Assembly: GCA_029555925.1 (NCBI GenBank)
Contig: JAKPQU010000465.1
Span: forward strand, 1-12,742
DNA length: 12,742 nt
Reading direction: 5' to 3'
Source of the DNA: Bacillota bacterium
GTDB lineage: Bacteria > Eremiobacterota > SpSt-956 > JAKJGF01
Numbering within the stretch: the first letter of the stretch is position 1; each line of letters begins with the position of its first letter. A program made the translations under genes and the position numbers. Under the pieces are notes generated by a model, which was given only the letters and a program-made list of their open reading frames with translations, was not told the origin of the DNA and did not search any database. Of the stretch, positions 1-7,095 are shown piece by piece.

Positions 1-215
1 ATTCTGCATTATTTAGACAGTTTAATCGTTTCCAAGGTAATCCACCTTATTTGAGAGGAGTTATTGAACCTTTTAGATAGGCATGAAATCTTCTATGCAA
101 AGGAGTATATATTTTACTCGATGCTCTTAAAGGAGAAACAGCAGACAAAGTGGCAAAAAAGAATTTTATCAGTATTTTGCCTCTGAGGGTCAGGGAAAGA
201 GTGAAAAGTGAGTAG
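1..215 (+). pseudogene. possible decayed 3' end of a gene
   Basis: No intact gene is visible here. One frame is open from position 3 to a TAG at 78-80, ending in FNRFQGNPPYLRGVIEPFR. Another reads ELLNLLDRHEIFYAKEYIFYS (about 58-120) and could continue, after a frameshift near 117, as DALKGETADKVAKKNF up to a TAG at 213-215. The second reading has the look of an amidohydrolase-type C-terminus but needs a frameshift and has a TGA at 52-54. Either the first frame is the true end of a gene entering from the left, or the segment is a degraded remnant. I cannot name a family. Confidence 0.25.
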
Positions 216-269
216 GGAAAAGTGAAAAGTAATTAATATCCTATTCTATTCACTATTCATTTTTCACTC
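199..269. repeat. GTGAAAAGT-type inverted repeat
   Basis: The left arm 199-222 matches the reverse complement of 246-269 at 20 of 24 positions, and two of the mismatches would be G-U pairs in RNA. It lies directly after the stop codon of the MFS gene (273-275), so it may end that transcript, although it lacks a clean U tract. Positions 200-223 also match the reverse complement of 7100-7123 at 23 of 24 bases, which shows it belongs to a dispersed family. Confidence 0.6.
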
Positions 270-272
270 TGA

Positions 273-1742
273 TTATGTCTCAGGCAATAATACCGTAGTA
301 TAGCGTCTTTTGCGTATCTGCTCCTCCCTGGCAAGAAGAGACATTATGACAGTGAGCAAACAGACAAAGCCTCCTGCAAGATAGGCATATTGAAATCCTG
401 TGGTTATCACTTCAACAGGAAGATTTCCATAATTTATCTTTCCTCCCTGGCCTGAAACATGACCTGCAGCAGTGAAAATCATCTCAAAAATACATACTCC
501 CCCTGCGATGCCAAGTCTTGTTACCATTCTAAACACGCCTGACACAATACCCTGTTTACCATCGGGAGCCATGCCTACTACTACAGTATTATTAGAAGTA
601 AGGAAACTGGCATATGATACGGCAAGAAAGACAAAATATATTATAACAGGTATAAGGCCCGGTACTGTGAGAAAAAAGGAAAACATAAAAGCAGAAAAAG
701 CAGCGAGAGCCATAGAGGCAGTGCAGACAATCCTGGGGTTTATCCTGTCGGAAACCTTACCTGCCGCAGGCCCTACAAGCATATAAACGATGGAATATAT
801 GAGAAAAACCATGCCTGCCTGCTCTGACTTCAACCCTTTAACCAGCTGCAGATAAAAAGGTATGAGGAAATTATTGCCTGCAAGATATATATAGGCAAGT
901 AAAGTAGCAATATTTCCGTAAGTAAAAGCTTTATTTTTAAAAAGGCTTAAATCCATAAGAGGACAGGCAGCCCTGTTTTCCCAGAAGATAAATATGGCGA
1001 GAGAAACTGCAGATATGGCAAAACATATAATAATCAGAAGGGATGTCCATCCGTATTCCTGCCCGCCGTTCAGACCGTAAATAAAAGAAAGGGAACAGAT
1101 AAAACTCAAAACTGCACCTTTCAGGTCAAATCCTCCTGGTTCTTTTTCCTGTCCTGCCATATGATCATCGGGCATAATTCTTCTGCAGCAAATTATTGCC
1201 ATAATACCGGCAGGAACATTTATGAGAAATATCCAGTGCCATGAAAGGAAACCTGTTATTATACCTCCGAGGGGAGTGCCTACCATAATGCCCAGGGCAG
1301 CAGCGGTGGCAAGTGTTCCGAAAGCCGCCCCTCTTACCTTTTCCGGCATAAATTTCGGCACCATTGCAGGGGTCATAGCATAGAGCACGGAAGCTCCTAT
1401 GCCCTGTATGGCACGGCCTATAATAAGCCAGTAAAGATGAGGAGCAAGACCGCACATAAGAGAACTTACGGTAAACAGAGCAAGACCGAAGATAAAAACC
1501 CTCTTTAAACCAAGCCTGTCTCCCAGTTTGCCGGAAATCATCAAAAGACTTGCAACGACCAGATTATATGCCAGCGACACCCAGGAAACATCGGCAGGAC
1601 TGGCATGAAAATAACGGGCAATAACAGGAATAGAAATATTTACGATATAGGTATCCAGATTAACCATAAAAGAACCGAAGGCAATACTCAATAATATAAG
1701 TTTCTGTTTGTTTTTGTCTGTGACAACAGTAGAATTATTCAT
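273..1742 (-). CDS. MFS transporter, DHA2 (EmrB/QacA) 14-helix family
   Basis: This is an inner-membrane proton-coupled exporter of the major facilitator superfamily. The first helix carries LDTYIVNISIP, the DHA2 form of the D1 motif. Motif A follows as GKLGDRLGLKRV, then GRAIQGIGAS and the motif C region VGTPLGGIITGFLSWHWIFLINVP (written in parts: VGTPLGG, then WHWIFLINVP), a hallmark of the family. Roughly 490 residues with hydrophobic segments to the end fits 14 helices. An ATG at 1757 would add five residues but has no ribosome site; the ATG at 1742 has GGAG about nine bases upstream, so I prefer it. It is divergent from the B12 mutase across about 100 bp, which suggests export or uptake of a compound linked to that pathway, or drug efflux. 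The substrate cannot be read from sequence. Confidence 0.93.
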   Translation of the reverse strand: MNNSTVVTDKNKQKLILLSIAFGSFMVNLDTYIVNISIPVIARYFHASPADVSWVSLAYNLVVASLLMISGKLGDRLGLKRVFIFGLALFTVSSLMCGLAPHLYWLIIGRAIQGIGASVLYAMTPAMVPKFMPEKVRGAAFGTLATAAALGIMVGTPLGGIITGFLSWHWIFLINVPAGIMAIICCRRIMPDDHMAGQEKEPGGFDLKGAVLSFICSLSFIYGLNGGQEYGWTSLLIIICFAISAVSLAIFIFWENRAACPLMDLSLFKNKAFTYGNIATLLAYIYLAGNNFLIPFYLQLVKGLKSEQAGMVFLIYSIVYMLVGPAAGKVSDRINPRIVCTASMALAAFSAFMFSFFLTVPGLIPVIIYFVFLAVSYASFLTSNNTVVVGMAPDGKQGIVSGVFRMVTRLGIAGGVCIFEMIFTAAGHVSGQGGKINYGNLPVEVITTGFQYAYLAGGFVCLLTVIMSLLAREEQIRKRRYTTVLLPET

Positions 1743-1769
1743 CCTGTCTTTCTCCATTCATGAAATCTA

Positions 1770-1798
1770 TTTACATAGAACTGCAGGTCAAGTATAAT
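1770..1798 (+). promoter_or_regulatory. sigma70-type promoter of the mutase gene
   Basis: TTTACA (1770-1775) is followed by a 17-base spacer and a perfect TATAAT (1793-1798), giving a leader of about 55 bases before the mutase ATG. On the other strand TATACT (complement of 1791-1796) with a weak TTAATT 17 bases upstream could serve the MFS gene, so the two promoters would overlap and might share control. There is no room for a cobalamin riboswitch. Confidence 0.65.
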
Positions 1799-1846
1799 AC
1801 AATTTATCATAACAATTAATAAAAATCAACTTATCAATATAGAGCC

Positions 1847-1851
1847 GGAGG
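1847..1851 (+). promoter_or_regulatory. ribosome binding site of the mutase gene
   Basis: GGAGG lies eight bases before the ATG at 1860 and fixes the start of the mutase. Confidence 0.75.
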
Positions 1852-1859
1852 CATATTTT

Positions 1860-3692
1860 ATGACAGAGAGAATTTTAATAGCAACCCTGGCAGATGATCC
1901 TCATACACAGGGTCTGTTTAATTTTACAAGGATTGCAAGGGAGGCGGGATTTAATGTAATCTCTTTGCCCCCGGGAGTAACTGCCGAAAAGATACTGGAA
2001 CATATTCAAACATACGATCCTGAATTTATCGGTTTCAGTTACAGATTAAGCCCGGAAATAGGACTTGACCAGATGTCATATATTATTCATCGCATGTCCG
2101 ACCATAATCTCCTGACAAAATCTAACGGAGAAAAGAGAAAAATCGCCTTTGCAGGGTTACCTGCCACAGTAGATCTTGTATGTCTTTCTTTAAGCGATTA
2201 TTCTATAACAGGTATAAAACAGAGCCAGGAACCTATTGATTCTGTCGGGATAGTCCTTGATTATCTCGGAGTTTATGATGAAAGAAGAGAAAAAATCCTG
2301 AAAAGTGCAAAAGAAAGGTTGACCCCTCCGAGAATAAAAGAACTGGACAGCCTGGCAGAGATTGTTTCAGGAGATGTCTCTATAGAACCACCACTCAATA
2401 TTCCGTCAGAACAGGCAAAAAAATCATATACGGCAAGGATAAGAGAAGTATGGCCACAGAGGCCTATAATAAGAACCCATTACGGCGAGCCCGGGGAAAC
2501 AATAGCTCCTACGGTAAAAGGTATAGAAAAATTAGCAGAAGCACGAGTTGTAGATGAAATATCTCTCGGTTCATCAGATCTGTCCCAGAGATATTACAAT
2601 GAGCCTGACAGATGGGCAGGGAAGAAAAATGACGGAGGTGTGCCTTATAAAAATATTCATGATTTAATTCTTTTGAGAGAAGCTGCCAGAAGGGGCAACT
2701 ATCCTTCCGTAAAGCCATATGCCCATGTTGTCAACATGGAATCCTTTGTAGACGAATGTATAAAAGCTGACATGCTGACAGGTTCCCACCAGGCCGTACC
2801 GCTTTTCTGGTTTAATAAAATGGACGGGAGAGGCTTTTCGGAGGTATCTGAATCAATTAAAGAGCATATAAGAACAGTAAAAAAACTGACACAATATAAT
2901 ATACCGGTAGAAATGAATGATCCGAATCACTGGAGTTCCAGATGGGCTTCAGATGCTGTTGTAGTTGCAGATTACGGACTTATCGCTTCGGTAATGCTCT
3001 CCTGCGGAGTGTCTGATATGGTGTTGCAGATGCAGTTCAATAAACCTAAAGAAACAGGTGATTACGGCGACATAGCCAAATTTCTTGCGGCAAAGGAACT
3101 TGTACAAAAGCTTATACCATCCGATCTGGCAGTAAATATATGGATAGAGGCAAGAACCGGGATAGAACACTTTAAACCAGACCTGAATACAGCAAGAAAA
3201 CAGCTTGCCAGGTCAACCATACTTCAGATGTTATTAAATCCCCATGCGCTGCATCTGGTAAGTTATTGTGAGGCTCTTTATGCCGCAAAACCCGAGGATA
3301 TAATACAGAGTTCAGGCATTATAAGGAAAGCCGTAAAGGTTTATCATAAAAACAAAGAGGATTTAGAGAAATATACTTCCATACCGGAAATAAAGGAAAG
3401 AAAAGAATATTTATTGAACGAATCTATGTTCCTTTTGAAGGAGATTGCCAGATTAAATCCCGAATATGATGACGGCGGTACAGGCACCATGTACAGATAT
3501 TTATCGAATGGAGATACACTTTACGAAGCCCTAAAAAGAGGTTATATGTCAGCACCGGGAATATTTACGGAACCTTTCAGGGAAAAAGCCATGCTTACCC
3601 ATACCGATATCATTGCAGGCATGATCAATTCTATAGATCCGAAAACACTGACTTCTATTACGGAAGAACATAGAATTCAACATCTTAAATAA
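1860..3692 (+). CDS. single-chain cobalamin-dependent mutase, glutamate-mutase-like
   Basis: The N-terminal 140 residues form a B12-binding Rossmann domain with the base-off/His-on signature D13-P-H15-T-Q-G18, an SxL-like segment at S60-Y-R-L63, and AFAGLP at 97-101 where the cofactor-tail glycine-rich loop is expected. After a linker, residues of about 200-480 resemble the TIM barrel of GlmE (methylaspartate mutase epsilon chain). Examples are IIRTHYGEPGE near 203-213 and GGVPYKNIHDLI near 239-250. In classic glutamate mutase these parts are separate proteins, GlmS (about 137 residues) and GlmE (about 480); their sum matches the 610 residues here. The protein probably uses adenosylcobalamin for a radical carbon-skeleton or amino-group rearrangement of an amino or organic acid. 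The substrate is unknown. It is cytosolic, with no targeting signal seen. The likely partner is the dehydrogenase downstream. The B12 domain is confident; assignment of the barrel to the GlmE group is moderate. Confidence 0.72.
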   Translation: MTERILIATLADDPHTQGLFNFTRIAREAGFNVISLPPGVTAEKILEHIQTYDPEFIGFSYRLSPEIGLDQMSYIIHRMSDHNLLTKSNGEKRKIAFAGLPATVDLVCLSLSDYSITGIKQSQEPIDSVGIVLDYLGVYDERREKILKSAKERLTPPRIKELDSLAEIVSGDVSIEPPLNIPSEQAKKSYTARIREVWPQRPIIRTHYGEPGETIAPTVKGIEKLAEARVVDEISLGSSDLSQRYYNEPDRWAGKKNDGGVPYKNIHDLILLREAARRGNYPSVKPYAHVVNMESFVDECIKADMLTGSHQAVPLFWFNKMDGRGFSEVSESIKEHIRTVKKLTQYNIPVEMNDPNHWSSRWASDAVVVADYGLIASVMLSCGVSDMVLQMQFNKPKETGDYGDIAKFLAAKELVQKLIPSDLAVNIWIEARTGIEHFKPDLNTARKQLARSTILQMLLNPHALHLVSYCEALYAAKPEDIIQSSGIIRKAVKVYHKNKEDLEKYTSIPEIKERKEYLLNESMFLLKEIARLNPEYDDGGTGTMYRYLSNGDTLYEALKRGYMSAPGIFTEPFREKAMLTHTDIIAGMINSIDPKTLTSITEEHRIQHLK

Positions 3693-3732
3693 TCAATATT
3701 ACAATGTTACACATTACGAATTATTTAAATTC

Positions 3733-3828
3733 TACTCTGGTGAGCATAAATAATACATAACTGCTATCGTGACGCGTAATATGTGACGGGAAGAAAACCT
3801 TTATTACATGTTTATGCTCGGGTCAGTA
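3733..3828 (+). repeat. MITE-like palindromic element, full copy
   Basis: This intergenic element has inverted ends: TACT-N5-GAGCATAAA at 3733-3750 and its mirror TTTATGCTC-N5-AGTA at 3811-3828. Inside is the core ATCGTGACGCGTAA. Copies or fragments recur at 4981, 6463, 6957 and 10579. It contains no coding frame. Such elements are usually moved by a transposase encoded elsewhere or act as structured RNA between genes. Confidence 0.7.
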
Positions 3829-3858
3829 ATAACTTATGAAAATAACCATAAAAATTAT

Positions 3859-3866
3859 GAGGTGAT
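3859..3866 (+). promoter_or_regulatory. ribosome binding site of the dehydrogenase gene
   Basis: GAGGTGAT lies four bases before the ATG at 3871, a near-perfect match to the 16S anti-SD, and settles the start. No good separate promoter is seen between the mutase and this gene, so read-through from the mutase promoter is likely. Confidence 0.75.
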
Positions 3867-3870
3867 ATAA

Positions 3871-4971
3871 ATGAAAGTTGCCGTACTCGGTGCAGGTCAT
3901 GGAGGTCAGGCTATAACGGCAGATCTTACCCTGGGAGGGCATGAGGTACGTCTGGCTGCAGTGCCGGAACATGCCACCAGTATCAAATTACTGAATGCCT
4001 TCGGAGGCATTTTTCTTGAAGGTGTTTCGTCTTCCGGCGCAAAACCGGGCTTTGCCAAACCTGAAATGATTACAACAGATGTAGGAGCAGCCATAAAAGG
4101 AGCACAGGTCGTTTTAGTTGTTGTTCCTGCTTTTGCCCAGGAAGTATATATGAAACTCCTGATTGAATACGGGGAAAAAGGTCAGATTGTAGTCTTCAAT
4201 CCGGGAAAATTCGGTGCCCTTGCCTTTGCTAAATTGCTCAAAGATGCAGGACGGAGAGAAGATTTCATTATAGGGGAAACAAGTTCTCTTATATATGCGG
4301 CAAAAACGAAAGGCCTGGGCCATGTAAACATCAAGGCAGTAAAAACAGAACTTCCTTTCTCAGCCCTTCCGGCAGGTCTTACAGGCCAGGCACTCTGGAC
4401 TTTAACCGACCTTTATCCCCAGTTCTGCCCTGCCTATAATGTTCTCCAGACCAGCGTGGATGCCCCCGGCCTTATTATACATCCAATTACAACCCTTATG
4501 AATATGAGCCGTATCGAACAAATAGGGCCATACCGTAATTCTCATTATGACATTACCCCTTCCGTTGCCCGTATTATGGATGCAGTTGATAAAGAACGTT
4601 TGGCTATTGCCCGTACCCTGTGTTATGAGACCTATTCTTTTATTGAAACCATGCAGATAATGTATAAAGTAAAAGCAGAAAATGTATATGACACCATGTA
4701 TCAAATCAGTGCCCATAATGTACAGATGGCGCCGGAAAATCTGAAACATCGCTATATTACGGAAGATATTCCCTATGGTCTTGTTACCCTGGCATCACTG
4801 GGGAAAATGCTCGGAATTTCTACCCCGGGCATAGAGGCAATTGTAAATATAGCATCTATGGCAAACAGTGAAGATTACTGGACTTCAGGTCGTACCATGA
4901 AAAAAATGGGACTTGCCCATATGTCTTTAATAGAACTTATAGATTATGTCAACGGTCGTGGCGTATCTTAA
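3871..4971 (+). CDS. NAD(P)-dependent opine dehydrogenase family oxidoreductase
   Basis: The first residues form a dinucleotide-binding fold with G7-A-G9-H-G-G12 followed by an acidic/basic end (HEVRL), as in 6-phosphogluconate-dehydrogenase-like enzymes. The C-terminal half is the octopine/nopaline dehydrogenase domain: APGLIIHPITTLMNMSRIE contains the conserved catalytic-type His204, followed by a helical region with TPSVARIMDAVDKERLAIA. The length of 366 residues is typical. Family members reductively join an amino acid to a 2-keto acid or run the reverse, but many homologues in bacteria have unknown amino or hydroxy acid substrates. It sits 178 bases after the mutase on the same strand, the gap being filled mostly by a repeat element, so I infer a two-step pathway in which the product of the mutase is oxidised or reduced. 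No membrane or export signal is seen. Confidence 0.85.
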   Translation: MKVAVLGAGHGGQAITADLTLGGHEVRLAAVPEHATSIKLLNAFGGIFLEGVSSSGAKPGFAKPEMITTDVGAAIKGAQVVLVVVPAFAQEVYMKLLIEYGEKGQIVVFNPGKFGALAFAKLLKDAGRREDFIIGETSSLIYAAKTKGLGHVNIKAVKTELPFSALPAGLTGQALWTLTDLYPQFCPAYNVLQTSVDAPGLIIHPITTLMNMSRIEQIGPYRNSHYDITPSVARIMDAVDKERLAIARTLCYETYSFIETMQIMYKVKAENVYDTMYQISAHNVQMAPENLKHRYITEDIPYGLVTLASLGKMLGISTPGIEAIVNIASMANSEDYWTSGRTMKKMGLAHMSLIELIDYVNGRGVS

Positions 4972-4980
4972 TAGACGAAG

Positions 4981-5014
4981 CCTTTTATTAAATGCTTATG
5001 CCCGGGTCAGTAGT
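4981..5014 (+). repeat. right-half copy of the MITE-like element
   Basis: This segment matches 3796-3829 of the full copy over the stretch CTTTTATTA..ATG.TTATG.CCGGGTCAGTA. It starts about ten bases after the dehydrogenase stop codon. No left half is visible, so it is a truncated or solo half element. Confidence 0.6.
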
Positions 5015-5045
5015 TAAATTCAGTCCATAGAAAGGAAGAATTTTA

Positions 5046-5807
5046 ATGAAAAACTATTATTTTTTAGCTATCATTTCTTTATCAGCCTTACTATTTCTGG
5101 CCGCTTCCACTTCTATATATGTCGAAGGAGCCACTCAGAGTAACTGGAACGATTCTATGTATTCCAGATATAATTACTCTACTTTTCAGGCTTATGCCCC
5201 TGCCAATCAGGCGATAGACTTTAAAAACATAGATTATGAACTTCTCTGTGCCGCCATATTTTATGCCACAAACAAAGAAAGGGTAAATGGTACAACAACA
5301 TCTCCCGATTCAGGAGGAACTTCCCTGAATTTAAAACCTTTCGAATATTCACAGTATTTAAAATATTCGGCTCAGATGCATGCCTATGATATGGTGGCCA
5401 ATAATTTTTTTGATCATGAGAATCCCTATGACTCTACTAAGAAAACACCTTTTGACAGGATGTCACTCTGTTATGTGACAGGAGGTATGAGGGCGGAAAA
5501 TATTGCAGATGTTTTCGGTATCGCCTATCAGGCAGGAAGCAATTTTATACCACCGAATAGAGGAAGCAGTGTTTTTGTAGATGGAGTGACAAAAAAACCA
5601 ATACCACCACATACATATAACTCTTTTTCACAGGCTCTTCTTTCCGATTGGATGCACTCTCCCGGTCATAGAGCAAATATACTCGAGAAACAACTGGTTT
5701 ATCTTGGATGCGGCGCGGCTTTTTATAATGATCCAGAATGCTATGGTATACAAAAATTTAAATGTGTGCAGAATTTCGGAAGTCTCGTTCCGCAGAACAG
5801 ATATTAG
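5046..5807 (+). CDS. secreted CAP-domain (SCP/PR1-like) protein
   Basis: The protein begins with a signal peptide: a short basic start, a hydrophobic core at about 6-20, and probable cleavage near residue 28. A CAP domain covers about 65-250. Its signature pieces are the FFDHENP segment (H114), AENIAD (E141) and DWMHSPGHRANIL (H208), which supply the His/Glu cluster of the CAP cavity. Five cysteines lie in the mature part, three of them close together in the last 35 residues, so disulfides are possible. Bacterial CAP proteins are extracellular or envelope proteins whose biochemical role is mostly unsettled; binding of lipids and peptidase activity have been proposed in other members. Between the two halves an insert of about 35 residues rich in Pro, Gly and Ser (about 155-190) is unusual. 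AAGGAAG at 5032-5038 is the ribosome site. It is the last plus-strand gene before the convergent vertex-protein genes. Confidence 0.88.
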   Translation: MKNYYFLAIISLSALLFLAASTSIYVEGATQSNWNDSMYSRYNYSTFQAYAPANQAIDFKNIDYELLCAAIFYATNKERVNGTTTSPDSGGTSLNLKPFEYSQYLKYSAQMHAYDMVANNFFDHENPYDSTKKTPFDRMSLCYVTGGMRAENIADVFGIAYQAGSNFIPPNRGSSVFVDGVTKKPIPPHTYNSFSQALLSDWMHSPGHRANILEKQLVYLGCGAAFYNDPECYGIQKFKCVQNFGSLVPQNRY

Positions 5808-5818
5808 TGAGGCTTGAT

Positions 5819-5859
5819 GCGTGAGAAGTGAGACGTGAGAAGTGAAAATAGTCTCATGC
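5819..5859. repeat. GTGAGAAGTG repeat with hairpin, between convergent genes
   Basis: GTGAGAAGTGAGAC is followed by GTGAGAAGTGAAAA, a tandem repeat of the same family as the one at 199-269. GCGTGAGA (5819-5826) can pair with TCTCATGC (5852-5859). It lies between the stop codons of the CAP gene and the last vertex-protein gene and may help end both transcripts, although no clear U tract follows. Confidence 0.45.
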
Positions 5860-5873
5860 TGAAGCTATGAACA

Positions 5874-6170
5874 TCAGGTATAACGGACTGTTTTACCTTC
5901 TATTGTAACCTGGTCTATTATACCAACTATAATAGTTCTTACAGGCGCTTCATCTCTTTTCAGGATACTTCTGGCAGAACCTCCTTCATCCAGTACAAGG
6001 ACTGTATCACCTGTTCCTGCATCTATTTTATCTGCCACTGCCATAAGAGGTTTACCTGATAATTTACCTGTAATTCCATGCATTTTCTGTACAAGACAGA
6101 GCTTCAACCCCTCCAGGCCGGGGGATTTACAGGTAGACCACAGAACTCCTACAACCTTTGCTACGAACAT
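5874..6170 (-). CDS. BMC vertex protein (EutN/CcmL, BMC-P), third copy
   Basis: This 98-residue protein belongs to the EutN/CcmL family, whose pentamers cap the corners of bacterial microcompartment shells. The family pattern is clear: an N-terminal MFVAKVVGVLWST strand, GLEGLKLCLVQ, then MAVADKIDAGTGDTVLVL, followed by a GGSAR loop and the terminal IIVGIIDQV strand. It is the last gene of three on this strand. Its ATG comes two bases after the stop codon of the preceding copy, and its ribosome site (GGGAG) lies inside the end of that gene, so translation is probably coupled. It differs clearly from the other two copies, so the three are not recent duplicates. Confidence 0.92.
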   Translation of the reverse strand: MFVAKVVGVLWSTCKSPGLEGLKLCLVQKMHGITGKLSGKPLMAVADKIDAGTGDTVLVLDEGGSARSILKRDEAPVRTIIVGIIDQVTIEGKTVRYT

Positions 6171-6172
6171 AT

Positions 6173-6442
6173 TTATTCTCCCTGCTTATGAACACCATCT
6201 ATAATACCTGCTATAGTTGCATCTACAGGAGGAGCTACAGGGAAAGCCACTGCAGCATCCCTTGCTTCTACATAAAATACAAATTCATCATATCCTGCAG
6301 ACACAGAATCCGCTGCTACAAGATAATCTCCCTCCGGGTTCCCTTCCCAGTCAGTCGGCTGAAGCAGGATAAGTTTAATACCTGTAAGGGATTCTACCTT
6401 TTTTGTTGCCACTACCCGTCCTATAACTTTAGCAGGTAACAT
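6173..6442 (-). CDS. BMC vertex protein (EutN/CcmL, BMC-P), second copy
   Basis: This 89-residue EutN/CcmL-type pentamer subunit has AKVIGRVVATKKVESLTG at the N-terminus, KLILLQPTDWEGNPEG, LVAADSVSAGYDEFVFYVE, and ends in ATIAGIIDGV. In place of the usual GSSAR/GGSAR loop it has EARDAAVAF, the most divergent loop of the three copies. A ribosome site is weak for this gene, so it may rely on coupling or read-through. A gap of about 130 bases, partly repeat-derived, separates it from the first copy, while the third copy follows at once. Different copies could occupy different vertices or make mixed pentamers; this cannot be decided from sequence. Confidence 0.92.
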   Translation of the reverse strand: MLPAKVIGRVVATKKVESLTGIKLILLQPTDWEGNPEGDYLVAADSVSAGYDEFVFYVEARDAAVAFPVAPPVDATIAGIIDGVHKQGE

Positions 6443-6462
6443 ATTTATCTAAAACCTTTTCC

Positions 6463-6494
6463 ATCGTGACGCGTAACGCATAAGGCGTAACGCC
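6463..6494 (+). repeat. core fragment of the MITE-like element plus CGTAACGC repeats
   Basis: ATCGTGACGCGTAA at 6463-6476 is identical to the core of the full copy near 3769-3780. It is followed by GCATAAGGCGTAACGCC, whose GGCG/CGCC ends can pair. It fills part of the gap between the first and second vertex-protein genes; no coding frame is seen in that gap. Confidence 0.5.
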
Positions 6495-6572
6495 GGGATA
6501 ATAACTGCTCTATAATTCGCCACGGCTATTTTACTTTATTTCCATAAAAGATGGCTCTTCATAACTTACAAA

Positions 6573-6881
6573 TTATGTATAGCCTTCTGTTTCAAATTTT
6601 CTGAAGATTATCTGTCCTTCTCTTTCTACAGAATCTACTATGGCTGATATAACACAATCACATGGTCTGTTTTTTGTTGCATCTGTCTGACGTGCAGAAG
6701 AACCTGATACGAACAGAACAAGCTCTCCTTCTCCGGCGCCTACAGCATCGGCAGCAACAAGTGTTTCACCTTTCGGATTGAATTCAAGGTCAACAGGCTG
6801 TATTACTAACAGTTTCCATCCGACCAGTCCCTCATCTTTCTGGGTACAGACTACATTCCCAATAACTCTGGCAAATTTCAT
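6573..6881 (-). CDS. BMC vertex protein (EutN/CcmL, BMC-P), first copy
   Basis: This is the most canonical of the three vertex proteins, 102 residues long. It has MKFARVIGNVVCTQKDEGL, GWKLLVIQPVD, LVAADAVGAGEGELVLFVSGSSAR and CVISAIVDSV. The GAGEGELVL plus GSSAR pair is the classic family signature. The tail after the last strand is about 16 residues longer than in the other copies and polar. It is promoter-proximal, with AAGGAAG as a good ribosome site about eight bases upstream of the ATG. The promoter at 6921-6949 makes this the head of a three-gene unit. No hexamer (BMC-H), trimer (BMC-T) or core enzyme gene lies on this strand in the window, so the rest of the shell must be encoded elsewhere if it exists. 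Confidence 0.95.
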   Translation of the reverse strand: MKFARVIGNVVCTQKDEGLVGWKLLVIQPVDLEFNPKGETLVAADAVGAGEGELVLFVSGSSARQTDATKNRPCDCVISAIVDSVEREGQIIFRKFETEGYT

Positions 6882-6920
6882 TTAATATCTTCCTTCCCTT
6901 TAAGGAAAATTGCTCAAAGT

Positions 6921-6949
6921 ATTATAACATATAAGGCCGGGAGAAACAA
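6921..6949 (-). promoter_or_regulatory. sigma70-type promoter of the vertex-protein genes
   Basis: On the minus strand TTGTTT (complement of 6944-6949) precedes, with a 17-base spacer, a perfect TATAAT (complement of 6921-6926). The predicted leader is about 33 bases to the ATG at 6881. This shows the vertex genes can be expressed as their own unit. Confidence 0.65.
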
Positions 6950-6956
6950 TATATTT

Positions 6957-7006
6957 TACTGTGGTGAGCATAAATAATACATATTTGCTCTCGTGACGCG
7001 TCACGA
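6957..7006 (+). repeat. left-half copy of the MITE-like element with a perfect palindrome
   Basis: TACT-N5-GAGCATAAA at 6957-6974 and the following TAATACATA match the left end of the full copy at 3733. The core is replaced by a perfect 16-bp palindrome TCGTGACGCGTCACGA at 6991-7006. No right end is visible. The region 6882-7222 otherwise holds only two promoters and the GTGAAAAGT repeat; I see no gene in it. Confidence 0.6.
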
Positions 7007-7095
7007 CGACTTAAATTCTAATAAGTTATGAAATACACTATAAAATGACAGATAATTCCATATAGAATTGTAAAAAGTTATAAAAACGAAATTTT

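Noticed and set aside
1758..1859. Cobalamin riboswitch ahead of the B12 mutase
   Set aside because: The predicted leader is only about 55 bases, far too short for the B12 aptamer, and no B12-box-like sequence is seen.
4402..4749. Antisense open frame inside the dehydrogenase gene
   Set aside because: It is a shadow of a well-supported gene, with no ribosome site and no recognisable domain.
4860..4971. Amphipathic C-terminus of the dehydrogenase as a compartment-targeting peptide
   Set aside because: A helix ending like SLIELIDYVN is a usual end of opine dehydrogenase family proteins, so it is not evidence of targeting.
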